Source: Chrysoporthe austroafricana
Taxonomy: Eukaryota; Ascomycota; Sordariomycetes; Diaporthales; Cryphonectriaceae
Direction: 5' to 3'
Assembly (NCBI GenBank): GCA_001051155.2
Contig: JYIP02000006.1
Location: 3,038,001 to 3,102,000 of the forward strand
Length of the DNA: 64,000 nucleotides
The translations under genes and the position numbers were made by a program. Each line of letters begins with the position of its first letter. Position 1 is the first letter of the stretch. The notes under the pieces are model-generated. The model searched no databases. It was given only the letters and a program-made list of their open reading frames with translations, and was not told the origin of the DNA. Below, piece after piece: positions 52,104-63,654 of this stretch.

Positions 52104-53361
52104 ATGGCAGAGCGAAAAGCGTCCGAAGGGGGCGGCGGTTCCAGGGGGCCTTCGTTCCGTGAGTCTACCTCCCATGAACCCTGTGCAGGCGGCATTGTTT
52201 ACTAATAGGCTTTATAGCAACCCACAATTCTCCGAGGACGTGGTTCCTGACGCAGGCGCTGTCACCGCTGGCCGTGCGGCTGATGAGGCTTCTGCTCGCC
52301 CATGGGGACTACGTGGTGGCCTGTCTGCCGCCGCATGAGATAGAACACGAGGAGCGGAGCGCCGAGTTCAAAGAGCTGATCAACGAATGCAAGAGCGTTC
52401 GAAGGGACCGAGAAGGCTGGAAAGACCGGATACGAGGGATACGCTGCGATGGTAGGTCCATGGGCCAGTGCAGGGCCGCGGTTGCAGAGGCTGTTCTGCA
52501 CTTCGGGCGCATCGACATCCTGCTCTGCTGCAAATCCGAAGGTGAGCCTCTTCTCCTCTGGAATCCGTGCTGCGCCGCGATCGGTACTGAAATCTCATCT
52601 GGGAAGCCGTGGTCGGCACGGTCGAGGAGCTCTCCACGTCACCCGCCACCCAGAACCTGGTGCGTGACCAGTTCGAGACGATCTACTTCTCCCAGGTCAA
52701 CTTCATCAAGGCTGCGCTCCCGCAGCTCCGGGAGCAGCAGATTGGGCACATTATTATCCTGACCAGCATCGGAGGACACATCGGCACGCCCGGGATGGCC
52801 ACATACACGGCAGCGACGTGGGCGCTGGAAGGATTCTGCGACTCCCTGGCGTACGAGATCGCACCCTTTAACATCCGGGTGACGATCGTGCAGCCCAACA
52901 AGGAGATACAGTCCCTGACCAACAAGATCATCTTCGCGCCGCAGCTGCCGTGGTACGATAACGAGCTGAACCACGTCGCGGCTCCGTCGATCCGCGACAT
53001 GCTCGTCAAGGCGCTGAACCGCAACCCGGAGACGGCGGTCGGGCCCTGGGAGACCCAGATCGTGCACCGCTTCCCGAAGCTGCCCGCGGCCGCATACGAC
53101 CAGCTCGTCATGGAGACCATCTACGCGCTCACGGCGATCGGAGGCCTCGAGAACCCACCTGCCAGGCACATTGTCGGGTTCGAGGGCGCGACCGCGGTCC
53201 GGGAGAAGCTGAAGACGGTGACGCAGGAGCTGGAGGATGTTGTCGAGGCCAGCGTGGCGGTGGACATCTTCGAGAGCGAGCTCAAGGCCGAGGCGAGGGC
53301 GGGAAAGGAGCCGGAGACGGGCGAGAGCGTGGATTCCTCCATGCTTGGGGCACCGCCCTGA
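52104..53361 (+). CDS. SDR-fold protein lacking the catalytic and cofactor motifs (probable pseudoenzyme)
   Basis: Predicted join 52104-52158, 52218-52541, 52607-53361 (377 aa); introns of 59 and 65 nt, both GT-AG, keep frame. The fold is recognisable: SPRTWFLTQALSPLAVRLMR stands where SDRs have TGxxxGIG; HFGRIDILLCCKSE stands where they have the NNAG block; IIILTSIGGHIG carries the Ser strand; and ATYTAATWALEGFCDSLAYE stands where they have YxxxK. Thus all three cofactor-loop glycines, the NNAG motif and the catalytic Lys (now Thr) are gone, while Ser and Tyr remain. The C-terminus adds an acidic, Glu/Ala-rich tail. Secondary structure and hydrophobic core look intact and the frame is open, so it is unlikely to be a pseudogene. 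A structural or regulatory role is inferred. Confidence 0.75.
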
Positions 53362-54250
53362 GCGGAGAGAGTATCGACTTCCCGTGATTTTGATTATTTT
53401 TTTTTCTTTTACTTTTATTTGTTTTATTTATTTATTTTCTTTCTTTTTCTTCGTCTCTGTCTTTTGGTTGGGGAGGGGAGGGGGGAAGGCGTCGCATAAG
53501 ATAGGTACCAATCGTCTGCACGAGACGTAGACTTGGGGATGGTCTTCTGATGGACGCCCACGACGGTGGCGCTGGTGACGACAATTATCTGCCTATAAGG
53601 AAGGGTCTGGCTGGAGACCCCTGAAGGTTTAGCGACAGGTTACCAGAGTTTCGGGCCGCGGGGGTACCATAAGTAGTACTTACTACCATACCTTAGTAGT
53701 AGTATACCCAGTAAACGTGTCGCAAGCAGGGTTCGAACACAAGCCACTCTTCAGAGCCCCCGGCGCGTGGCTGGCCCAGAGTTGGAGACCTGTTGGAGAC
53801 CTCCCGAGGCCACGGGCACATTGCGATTGTCATCAAGCATCGAGCCCCGCGCTCAGGCCAATCACGCCCCTGCGACCCTTGGCTGGAGATCCGACAGGGG
53901 TCTGACCACTACCTACGGCGGCGTACGGAGCAGCAGTACACTGCAGATGACAGTTGAGCTTCATTGTCTCGGTCCCGCCATTGATCCTCGCGATCCTTCC
54001 CCGTCACCAGGGCTGCGAACAGAGCGGCGATCGAGGCCACAGCACAGCAAGTCGAACGCACCCGTGCCCACAGCCACCACCAACACGACCTCCCCACGTC
54101 GACCTCTCTCTCTCTCTCGGCCCTGACCACCGCACGCGACCTGACCGACGATTGTGCGTGTCCTCGATGCGCCGTGGACGGGACACACCCACCATCGCCC
54201 CCATATAGAACGAGGCCGCACCACGAGGCCGAAGGCATGCTGTCAGAACC
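53362..54250. other. Intergenic region upstream of the TRAPPII gene
   Basis: A T-rich 3' UTR-like tract at about 53395-53452 follows the SDR-like stop. Near 53665-53713 there is an imperfect inverted repeat of GTAGTA/TACTAC type. The last few hundred bases are CT-rich (54100-54120) and probably the promoter or leader of the next gene. Confidence 0.5.
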
Positions 54251-57200
54251 ATGAGCGCAGATTCCCTTCTGCCCATCGCCCCAGCGCGGGTGAAGGCGCT
54301 GTGTGTCCCCATCGGACAGATCAAGGCAGACCGCTTCGCCTCCTTTCTCGAGCGGCTCCAGGGCGAGCATGTCGTCCACCTCCGCGACGTGGGCGCCGAC
54401 AAGCGGCCTAACAGAAGTATGCTTGCCTGCGTGATGCGCCTGCCCCTCCTCGTGTGTCTGTCTGTCTGACGTTGTACGCTGACCCGGTCTGCCGCCTGCT
54501 CAGCTATGTTCTCGCCGCTGGCCTTCCCCGACGGCGCCATTTTCTACGAGTTCGCTACCCACGCGCCGCCCCCTTCGCACCTCGCCCTGCTGCCCTTCGA
54601 CTTGTACAGAGAGACGCTGGTGGTCATCGCCATCGCGGACGGCACCGAGGTGGACAAGGTCCCCTTCAGCAAGACGCAGACCGGGGAGACACTGGCGGAT
54701 AGGAACATCAGGGCCCTGTATCAGGGGCTCGAGGACCTGAGGGACTCCTTCCCCAAGGCCATCGTGCACCAGCTCCTGCTGTTCGACTATGCGCACCCGG
54801 AAGACCACCCGATACCGCTGCCTGAGGGGATCGTGGCCATACCGCCGCCGGACCAGTGGAAGAGGACCACCATGAGGACGATCATGTGCGACGTCTCCAC
54901 GCTGCTGCTGGCAGAGATGACTTCCCTCGCGAGGTCGTTCGAGGCCTTGACCTACCTGGAGTCGCCGGGACAGGGGAGCGGGCCCACAAATGGTGCTGAT
55001 GAGCCGACTCTACGGCGGCGGAATTCGCAATTTGCTATAGGGCGGTCGGCCTCGGCAAGCGCCACCCTGGAGCACAAAGACTCGGCCCGGCTGTCGATGC
55101 CGCTCCCATTCAAGGGCTCGCCCCCGGCGGCGACCTCTCCGAACCGGCCGTCCACGCCCGTAAAAGGTAGTGCCCTGGCAAACCCGCCGACGTCCTTCGA
55201 CGACATACCGGCGGTGCAGGAGAGGTCGGCCCCAGCGAGCCCGGAGCAGAAAGGATCGGGTCGACCCGTCACGGCCCAGGGGATCCGCAGCTCCAGCCAG
55301 GACCGGGTGACCGTCCATGGCTTCGGCTCCGGCGGCGTCAACGAGCGGTGGCGCAACAAGGGCAAGGCTCGCGTCACCATCCTCATGGCATCGATGTACC
55401 TGCAGGCGGGCCGGTGGACGGACTCGCTCAAGGAGGCGATGGACGGCGCGACCGTTGCCAAGTCGATTAATGACCACCTCTGGCACGGCAAGGCGCTGGA
55501 GATCATCACTGTCAGCTTGCTGCTGTTGAGCTGGGCGGGCATCGAGTTTGCCATCCCATCGATCTGCATGTCCCAGGAGAAAGGCGTGGCCAACGGCATG
55601 GAGGACAATTTCGATATTAGCCAGCCGGAGTACTTGCGTCGATTCCAGAATCTCCTCCCAGACCTGCTGGATAGGATACTTGCTCTCTATTCTAGGATAT
55701 CAGCGGAGCATCTCCCCGTGCTGCCCATGTCCGAGACCATTATCAGGTTCTCCAGGATCTTGGCGGCGTTGCACGTCGCGGAGGGGAAGCTAGGCGGGCA
55801 GTCGCTCGACATGATGATCATCGGGACGGCGCCCGACAAGCTTCTCTCGACGTCCCCGCGGCCCATGATTACGCCGTCTCGTATGACCATCGTGAGCATG
55901 CTGATGCGTGCATTTCCTGGTCCAGGAGCCGAGCTATTGACCACGCCAGACCGTGTCACGATTCTGAGCGGCATTGCCTCGGTGCTGGGGCTGTTAGGAT
56001 ATCAGCGGAAAAAGGCTATGGTGATACGAGAGCTCGTGTCGGTCGTCATAGGAGGGCTGGTCGAGGCGAGAACGCGCGGCGCTGCCGAGGTGGGAATACA
56101 CCCTGCCGCCGGACTAGTGGCTCTGAACAATATGAACGGTCACTCGAATGGGGCAGTACTCCAGCTGGCAGAGAGTGACATCGAGCATGGCATCGATGCC
56201 TTCCTGGACCTGATCCTAAAAACCTACGGAGTGGCGGCATTTGACATGCCCGTCGAGTCAGAAGCCGCCGAGGGCGAGGCGCCGATCGACCCGGACTCGG
56301 ATGCAGCATGCCTCAAGCGGATACAGAAACAGGCGGCGGCTCGCTTGTACGGCATGCGACAGCTCAAGGTGAACATACTGCGGGCCTGCATCAACTTTTC
56401 TGAGGCCTTGCCCGACTTCGCGGGCGTCTTGAAGTTCTCAAGCGACCTCATGCGGACAGCCGGCAGCGGCATAGCACCAGGTCCCCGCCAGGAAGACGCT
56501 GCGCCTCGAATATCAGTCGAGGAGCAGATCCGGCTCGTCACCAACATCTCGAAGACGCACAGCTTGACCGAGCGGCTCGGCTTGGGCCACATGGAAGCCG
56601 AGTACTGGGACGAGTTCTTCCTGCGGGGCATGAAGCTCGAGCCCCAGCCCATCACGCGCACGCCGATCGAGCACGCGAAGACGGAGCTTCCTGGGTTCTC
56701 CTCCACCAGGACGTCTCAGGACGTTAACCCGTTTATACATAACCCGTTTCAGAAACAGCCCGACAAGGTGGCTATGGTCAGCAATCTTGTGGCCGGCGAG
56801 CCTGTGACGTTCAAACTTACAATGCAGAATCCTTACGACGTCGAGGTTGATATTGTGAGTGCCAAGATCGCGACCGAGGGGGTCGAGTTCGAGTCTTCGG
56901 CCGAGCAAGCCTTGATCGGCGCGTACCGCACCCAGTCGATGCGTATCACCGGTATACCGAAGGCATCCGGTTCACTACGTATCACAGGCGCGTTGATACG
57001 CGTCAGGGGGTGCAGGGAGAGGCGATTTCCCATATTTACAGAGCCCTGGTCTCTGGACACAGAGCCAAAGGTGAAAGCCACAGGTCTCGCTGCGCTCGAC
57101 TACACTATGTCACTGCCCGCACCATCGAATCCTCTGCCAAAGCCTCATTACATCGACGTCAACGTCGTCTCTCAACAGCCCGTGCTCATCGTCAAGTCGA

Positions 57201-58687
57201 CGACGCTCCCTCAATCCTCTGTTATGATCCTAGAAGGGGAGCGGCAGACGTTCTCCGTCACACTCCAGAACCTCTCCAATACCCCGGCCGACTTTCTCCT
57301 CTTCTCCTTCCAAGACTCCACACAGGAACAGCTGCAGGCCGCGCTTAACGACCGTGACGCGACGCCTGCCGAGCTTTACGAGTATGAGCTCATCCTGGCC
57401 AGGAAGCAGGCCTTGCGGCTCTCGAAGCCGGTCAGCAGGAGATACATCGCGCCCGGGGATACCGCGACTGTTGAGTTTGAGATACTAGGCAAGCCGGGCC
57501 TAACGAGCGCAGGGATATTGATAGACTATGCCTACTTCGGGGTGCCACCGGAGGAGCTTGAGGAGAAGTTCTTCACGCGCCAGGTCTCGCTGCAGTTGAC
57601 TGTGACCGTCAACGCGAGCGTCGAGATCGCGAGAATGGATGTGCTGCCGCTGCATGGGAGTATACCACAGCCGCTGTGGGCCAGGACGAGCAAGGTCGGG
57701 GGGGAGAGCCATGTGCTCACCTCGGACAAGTACTGTCTATTACTTCTCGACCTGCGCAACGCATGGCCCAGCAGCATGATCGCTCAACTCGAGATCGAAG
57801 ATGGCGCAGTCATCGAGGAGCACATATTGCCTGGCAACACAAGCCGTGTCATAGTACCCGTGCGGCGGGTCTATCTCGAGGATCCGCACGCGTCCATACC
57901 AGCCCTGAATCCCTCCAGACACCGCCAATTCGTCGTCAGCGCGAGCAAGATCTCTCCCGATGTGGAGAGGGGCAATCGTGAGGCCTTTTGGTACCGCGAG
58001 AAGATCCTTGACTGCCTCAAAGGCACCTGGAAGACCGGCAACAGACCCACGCGCACAGGAACCATCGAGCTCCGCAACATGCGCCTCACGACGCGGATGA
58101 TCGAGGCCGTAAAGGTGGACGAGGTGGGCATCGAAGTCTCCGTCGAGGACCCGTCCGCACCGACAGGGCCAGACACCGACGCCACGGAGACGGGAGCACG
58201 GCCGAGTAAGAACTCCGTGTGCGTGGACGACTTTGTCCAGATCCGCGTGCACATCACCAACCGCACCGAGCAGCCCATCTACCCGACGCTGCGCCTCATG
58301 CCCGCGCTCTGCCACCGGCCGCTCAACGTCGCGCTCGACTACACGCGCAAGTTCGCCTGGAACGGCACGCTGCAGCAGTTCCTCCCCCTGCTCCCCGGGA
58401 AGCAGAGCACGGACGTGCTCGTCGGCGTCACGGCGCTGTGCCGGGGCGAGTTCGAGATCACGGCGTCCGTCGAGGAGACGCGGGTGTACCGGCCGACCGC
58501 GGAGGACGAGAGGCGGCGGGGCTCGGTGCGGGACGCGAAGCTGAGCGTCACGGCCACGCCCGCGGGCCCGGAGGGCAGGCCCAGGTCGAGCACGCAGGAG
58601 CTGCTGGACCTCGCGCTCGGCGCGAGGGAGAGGAGGATCTGGCACTCGAGACAGCCCTACCGACTCCTCGTCAAGGACCAGGAGTAG
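54251..58687 (+). CDS. TRS120: TRAPPII complex subunit Trs120 (HypA/TRAPPC9)
   Basis: Predicted join 54251-54416, 54504-58687 (1449 aa). The 87-nt intron has GTATGC and GCTCAG ends and joins PNR to TMFSPLAFPDGAIFYEF in frame. The N-terminal region (SADSLLPIAPARVKALCVPIG, then LAFPDGAIFYEFATHAPP) and the first helical half with GRWTDSLKEAMDGATVAKSIND are family landmarks; the C-terminal half is beta-rich with Ig-like segments (e.g. PCQ-free VTFKLTMQNPYDVEVDIVS). A Ser/Pro-rich insert near residues 215-330 is probably disordered. Trs120 caps the TRAPPII complex and activates the Rab Ypt31/32 (RabE) at the late Golgi; the A. nidulans ortholog hypA affects hyphal morphology. Length matches the family. 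Confidence 0.93.
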
Positions 58688-59510
58688 GGCTCCTCTGATG
58701 CGGCCGTCCTACGTGGGGATTTACCCGCCGAGGTCCAGGGCGGGGACTTGGAGGCGGGAGGGGGGCCTACATGGTGGAGGCGAGTGTATAGATGAAATGC
58801 AAATTTAGCGAGAATACCTAGCGCGGAGTCTCAGAAGAGGTGGTTTCAATAGAAAGAACTCCTGGCTTTGTCGACCGAGGCACCGACCCTCTTGATGTTC
58901 CATTGCGAGACGCTTCCGGCCGCCACCAAACGTTAATAAGCCACCCCCTTTCCCATCCCTTACACAACAAAGCAAAGGCTCAGTACCTGGGTCACTTGAG
59001 AGAGGCTCTACCAAGATATTTTGTATCTTTGCCCACCCCCGGGGGCGGGTTCCTCACCTGCTTACCTCTCGTGCCAGCGATTAATACTGTCACCCTCGTC
59101 TCCAAACGGGTGTTTCCCGTCGTGAACGTCTCGTTTCTGACTTTGCTCTTGACTAGGAGACTGTATATTATGGAGGCCGGATCGAAAGGCTCGAGTTCCT
59201 CATCAGGAATCAGTCCTATTATGTGAAATGATTAGCGATTTGAGAAATTCATCACAGTTCAGAGTCGGAAAGTGTCTACAAATCAAAGTATGCAACAGCC
59301 GGATTTTATTATTTTTTGTTTTTTTAAAAAAAGGAATGATTTATTCTCTATCAATTACCTAGGTACCTGATAACGCCCACAACAATAGAAAAATTAGGAT
59401 GATGCGAGTCTCCTCTCAGGAAACCCTCAGAGGCATTCCGCACTCAGGTTTCTCACGGGCCTTGTCGTCCTCACCTCAACCGAGCCCTGACCTCATCGCA
59501 CCGGGTTCGT
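58688..59510. other. Convergent 3' intergenic region
   Basis: It lies between the TRAPPII subunit and the SANT repeat protein on the opposite strand. It has AT-rich stretches with T/A homopolymers near 59310-59340 and a TACCTAGGTA palindrome near 59357. No exon is supported. Confidence 0.5.
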
Positions 59511-61367
59511 TCAGATATCCTTCGTCAGCCTCCGGTCCCTCATGGTTACGGAGCGCCGAGTGCGGCCCAGCTCAACAGCGATCTCGTCGCGGGACATCCC
59601 ACCTTTCTTAAGCCTGAGCAGGCGGAGCTCATCCTCAGCACTCCACTTCGTCGCATGATTGACAGGGGCACCGGGCTCGGCCGGGGGCTCGGCCGGGGGC
59701 TCGGGCTTGCGCTGGCGCTGGCGCAGGCGCTGGGACCGGCGCGGGGGCTGGGGATGGGGCTGGACAGGCTGGAAAGCGAAGGCGACGGGCTGCTGCGCGA
59801 CGGCGGCAGGCTCACCGGCGTTCGGCTGGGGCTGGTCGTTGGCATTCTGTTGAGGCTGGGCGTTAGCCAGCAGGATCTCGCCATTCACATTGAGCGGGTT
59901 GGCGGCCAGCTGGAGCTGTTCGTTGATATACAGTTGAAACTGGTTGGTGGCTAGTTGCAACTGGTCATTGATGTACGGGTGACCATTGATATACGGGTGG
60001 CCATTGATGTACGGGTGACCATTCATGTACAGCTGGCCATTGATGTACGGCTGAAACTGGCCGGCGGCCAGGTGGAGCTGCTCATTGATGTTCTGCTGAA
60101 ACTGGCCGGCAGCCAGCTGGAGCTGCTCATTGATGTTTTGTTGAAACTGGCCGGCGGCCAGCTGGAGCTGCTCATTGATGCTCGGCTGAAACTGGTCAGC
60201 GGCCAGCTGGAGCTGCTCATTGACGTTTTGTTGAAACTGGCCGGCGGCCAGCTCGATCCGATCATTGACGCTCGGCTGGCCATCGACCTTTGGCTGGTCA
60301 TTCGGCTGGTCATCGACCATCGGCTGGTCATCGACCATCGGCTGGTCATCGACCATCGGCTGGTCATCGACCATCGGCTGACCATCGACCTTCGGCTGAC
60401 CATCGACCATTGGCTGGTCATCGACCATCGGCTGGTCATCGACCATCGGCTGGTCACCGACGTTCGGCTGGTCACCGACGTTCGGCTGGTCACCTACATT
60501 CGGCTGGTACTGGCTATTGATGCCCATCCAGTCATCCAGCACGTCACTGACGTCCAGCTCGTTCAGGTCATGGATGTTCAGCTGGTTCTGGTCGTCGAAC
60601 AGCAGCGATGGATCAATACTTGTCTCAGGAGACGGGGGCGGTGGCTGGGGGAAGTTTGCTTGCATGGAAGGGCTGCTTCGAGTCGGTGAGATCGAGCCCT
60701 CGTCGCTCTCCAGGAAGTCCAACAGAGGTTGAAGCTCAGACAGCTCGCCCACGGCCTCCGCAGGCTCCTCACCGCGCTCGAGTGCTAACATGGCGTTGAT
60801 CTGCCGCTGCTCGTCCTCCAGGATGGGCCACCAAGGTTCAAGCTTAAGGCTCTCGATAAATTCCTTTATAAGCTTATCACGGTTCTTGTGTGCCAATTCG
60901 GCGTCGGCCCGCTGCTGCTCGTCACGGAGGGAGGCCAGCTTCCTCTCGAACGGCTGTATGTACTCCGGGTTGAACGCGCAGGACTCACCTTCACACATAT
61001 GCGTTGTCCACAGGATGCGAGGAGGGTAGGTATTGGCGTTCGACTGTTCGGTCTCGAGGGCATGCTGCATGACATCCTTGTCCTTCGGTTCGACGACGGA
61101 TGGGGATATAGCAGAGCAGCCGGGACATTTCCAGACGGGACCGTGGAGGTAGATATCATCGGAGGAGCGTTGGTAGAATGAGCACCAGGTTGTCTCACAA
61201 TGGAAATCACGATGACGCTCACGAGGGAGCGGCATCGTCAGCTGCTGCACCTGATGGTCGCCGCTCTCGTCGACGATGGGGTTGGTGGCGGTAAAGCATG
61301 CCTCGATCGTTGAGCCGCAATGGCAACCACAGCCACCGGGGCAGGAGTAGAGAATCTCGATACACAT
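59511..61367 (-). CDS. Repeat-rich protein with Cys-rich N-terminus and C-terminal SANT/Myb-like domain
   Basis: A single open frame of 618 aa. The N-terminus (about 1-120) has many cysteines (CPGGCGCHCG, HCETTWCSF, WKCPGCSA, HMCEGESCAF) that suggest zinc binding. A helical segment (about 135-225) follows, then low-complexity repeats: about 12 hexapeptides of MVDDQP type (about 290-365), then seven copies of a 15-residue unit with consensus LQLAAGQFQQNINEQ, interrupted by three YINGHP hexapeptides. A Pro/Gln/Arg-rich stretch leads to a C-terminal SANT/Myb-like helix-turn-helix (about 574-616; KWSAEDELRLLRLKKGG, then TRRSVTMRDRRLTK). DNA binding is inferred from the last part only. No orthologue was recognised. 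Confidence 0.75.
   Translation of the reverse strand: MCIEILYSCPGGCGCHCGSTIEACFTATNPIVDESGDHQVQQLTMPLPRERHRDFHCETTWCSFYQRSSDDIYLHGPVWKCPGCSAISPSVVEPKDKDVMQHALETEQSNANTYPPRILWTTHMCEGESCAFNPEYIQPFERKLASLRDEQQRADAELAHKNRDKLIKEFIESLKLEPWWPILEDEQRQINAMLALERGEEPAEAVGELSELQPLLDFLESDEGSISPTRSSPSMQANFPQPPPPSPETSIDPSLLFDDQNQLNIHDLNELDVSDVLDDWMGINSQYQPNVGDQPNVGDQPNVGDQPMVDDQPMVDDQPMVDGQPKVDGQPMVDDQPMVDDQPMVDDQPMVDDQPNDQPKVDGQPSVNDRIELAAGQFQQNVNEQLQLAADQFQPSINEQLQLAAGQFQQNINEQLQLAAGQFQQNINEQLHLAAGQFQPYINGQLYMNGHPYINGHPYINGHPYINDQLQLATNQFQLYINEQLQLAANPLNVNGEILLANAQPQQNANDQPQPNAGEPAAVAQQPVAFAFQPVQPHPQPPRRSQRLRQRQRKPEPPAEPPAEPGAPVNHATKWSAEDELRLLRLKKGGMSRDEIAVELGRTRRSVTMRDRRLTKDI
59890..60515 (-). repeat. 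Coding tandem repeats, 18-bp and 45-bp families interleaved
   Basis: An 18-bp family at about 60265-60510 (plus-strand core 'catcgaccatcggctggt'), a 45-bp family at about 59893-60262, and an 18-bp 'gtgaccattgatatacgg'-type family inside it (about 59960-60035). All unit lengths are multiples of three, so copy changes keep frame. One hexapeptide unit is shortened to four residues (NDQP). Confidence 0.85.
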
Positions 61368-62972
61368 TTCCGCGGTTTGTTCGGCTCAGGACAGGTGTGA
61401 ACGAAGCAAGTTTGATGTTGTTGGGCTGAAGTCAGAGGATTAGTGTTTAGAGGCCAGCACCAGGGGACACACACACGCACACATATTTATACATCAATAC
61501 CAAGATACTGTCAAAAATCAACAACGTTGCAAAGTTGGCAGATCCGTGTTAGGAATGTCAAAACAGCACAAGAGTACTGTGGCGTGAAGGACGGATGTCG
61601 CTGAACAACAATTATAAGGCACTATCCACACGATGAGAGCCCAACGTTGTAGGCTGCTTCATCTTCAAGAAGTCTTTCAGTATCTTGGCATGAACTTTCA
61701 AGAAGTGGTGGGAGTCAGCGCAAAAGAAGAACAAAGCTATTGTTAAGTAGGTAATCAATTCTAGCCGGACATGCCGCACAAGGGAGATAGGATAAGGAGA
61801 TCAAGCATAATCAAACGAGGACAAAACAAAGACGAAGTAAAGAAGAACAAGGCCCAAACCACACCCGCAGATGGGAAGGCTCAGAAGAGGCAATTCAAGC
61901 TATCCCCTGGCAAAACCTGTTTCTGCTTGACTTTCCTTAGCAATCGATATAATGCAGTCTAGCGGCCTGTCTTCTAATTACTCCACATACCGTGACATGA
62001 TGGAGCCGCGAGTAGTTTTAACACAAGGTCGACTGACACGACAAGTATGTAAGGACATAATGACCACACCAGCCATTAGTCATGCGTTCATGCTCGAGTC
62101 TTAGCCAGAACCAAAGAAGTGGGAGGAAAGAAAGGGGAGACCGGGAGGGAAGATCAAGAGCCGAGCAGAAATGAAAGCTAACCGACAACAACAGTGCCCA
62201 AAACCAAGGAGGTAAAGAAGGCGGAGTGTCCGCTAGATATGTCCTGCCGCAGGCTTCAGTTCCAGATGCCTCTTTCTGGGTTCGCGATAACAAACACTTG
62301 CCTGATTTTGATTGCCAGTGTTGTTGCGGGCGTTGAGGGAGTTTGCAAACACAGCAAGACCGGGTCGTCCTTCGCTCTCGGGAGAAAGGACAATCGACCA
62401 ACCTGCGAGCCGTTGTTACTAGTAATTATCGAGGGGGTGATTACATCTACCTCTTCCCATCCGCTTCTTCCAGACTTACCCTCCTCCCCGCTGCTTCTCC
62501 AATCCGACCCGAACTCCACAGGGCATATCTCACTTGAGCTGCGCATCTAAGGATGGGGCGCTATTATCTTCTCAGATGTCTACCTTGCCGTCGATGTTTC
62601 TACGAGGATCCCGAGGAGGATTCGTGGTCTACGACGGGCGATTGGTCAGGCAATTTAGGGACGGCGCTAGAAGGTATTGGCCGGTGATTAATGAGTCGAT
62701 GACGGCGCGGACGGGTAGCAGGTCTCACAGTACTAGGCAACGTGGGCAAACAACCAAGTCGGCAAACGAGCGCATTTCCTGTCTAATCCGTCATTGGTAT
62801 GGTGATCTGTTCGTGTAAAGGCTTGCTTCGCCTGTCGTTCCCCTACGTAAAGCATTCATATAGTCACCAAAGCGGAATTCAATGGACCGCAGTACGCAAC
62901 AGAGTCAGATTATATCCCAGCAATATCGAAGCCGCGACAGAAAGATAAAAATAGTCTCGTCTTCACAAAGGT

Positions 62973-63022
<50 letters not shown>

Positions 63023-63654
63023 AAAAGAAATCTGATCAGGGTGAGCGTTACGGATGCGCGTTGGGTGCCTTCATGGTCCTGAAGCGCCGCCCCGTAGAGC
63101 AGGAATTTGTCTCCTGATGAATGCCTGACCAACCACGACTCTGCTCAAAATGTCGAATCCTCAGAAAAGTCACCGAGGACAGCATCCAAAAGAAAGTCGA
63201 GTCTTGATATAGTTTATCATCGGCATCCGAGTCATACCTCGCGGCTCGGCAGGGATTCGGTCTCGGCGCGGCCGCCGAGCGGAAACTATGCGGACTCCCT
63301 AAGCCTAAAATGTCAAAATATCAGACTTTCTTTTTCATCGGCTAACTCACTCACTCACTCACTTCCTCGCTCCCACGAACTCACTCACCCACCGGATGGG
63401 CTCCAGCGGAGGAGGACAGTGCTAGCCATCGAACACAAGAGCCGCATCATCTGGAGGCCGACGTTGTATCTCGCCGACTAAGTCTGACGCACAGCAAAGT
63501 CACCGAGCCTGAGCGCTGCAGTGTCAGTTCTGCGCGGGAGAGCCACTCGTCATGATCGCATTGAGTCTGTGAGCCGATACTGAGCCGCGGCATCTTTTTA
63601 TCGATCGAGGGGAGTCGACCGGTCACTGGCCTTCTCTGCCTCGCAAATGTGAAG
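61368..63654. promoter_or_regulatory. Divergent intergenic region, GA microsatellite
   Basis: About 2.3 kb between the SANT repeat protein (minus) and p-aminobenzoate synthase (plus). A (GA)n microsatellite of about 46 bp runs 62974-63019. Several frames of 60-130 codons lack domains. A CTCACTCACTCACTCAC run lies near 63343-63361. The last bases include a minimal uORF (63647-63652). Confidence 0.5.
62974..63019. repeat. (GA)n microsatellite
   Basis: About 23 uninterrupted GA/AG dinucleotides in intergenic sequence. Confidence 0.95.

Noticed and set aside
53725..53745. TTCGAAC sequence resembling a tRNA T-loop (B box)
   Set aside because: The flanks cannot form a five-pair T-stem on either strand and no acceptor, D or anticodon arms were found.
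57740..58645. Minus-strand 301-codon ORF
   Set aside because: It is antisense to the C-terminal half of the TRAPPII subunit and shows no domain.
59890..60515. CRISPR-like regular repeats
   Set aside because: Units are directly adjacent coding repeats without unique spacers, in a eukaryotic gene.
62534..62818. Plus-strand 94-codon ORF
   Set aside because: No motif, no splice partners and no codon bias; treated as intergenic.
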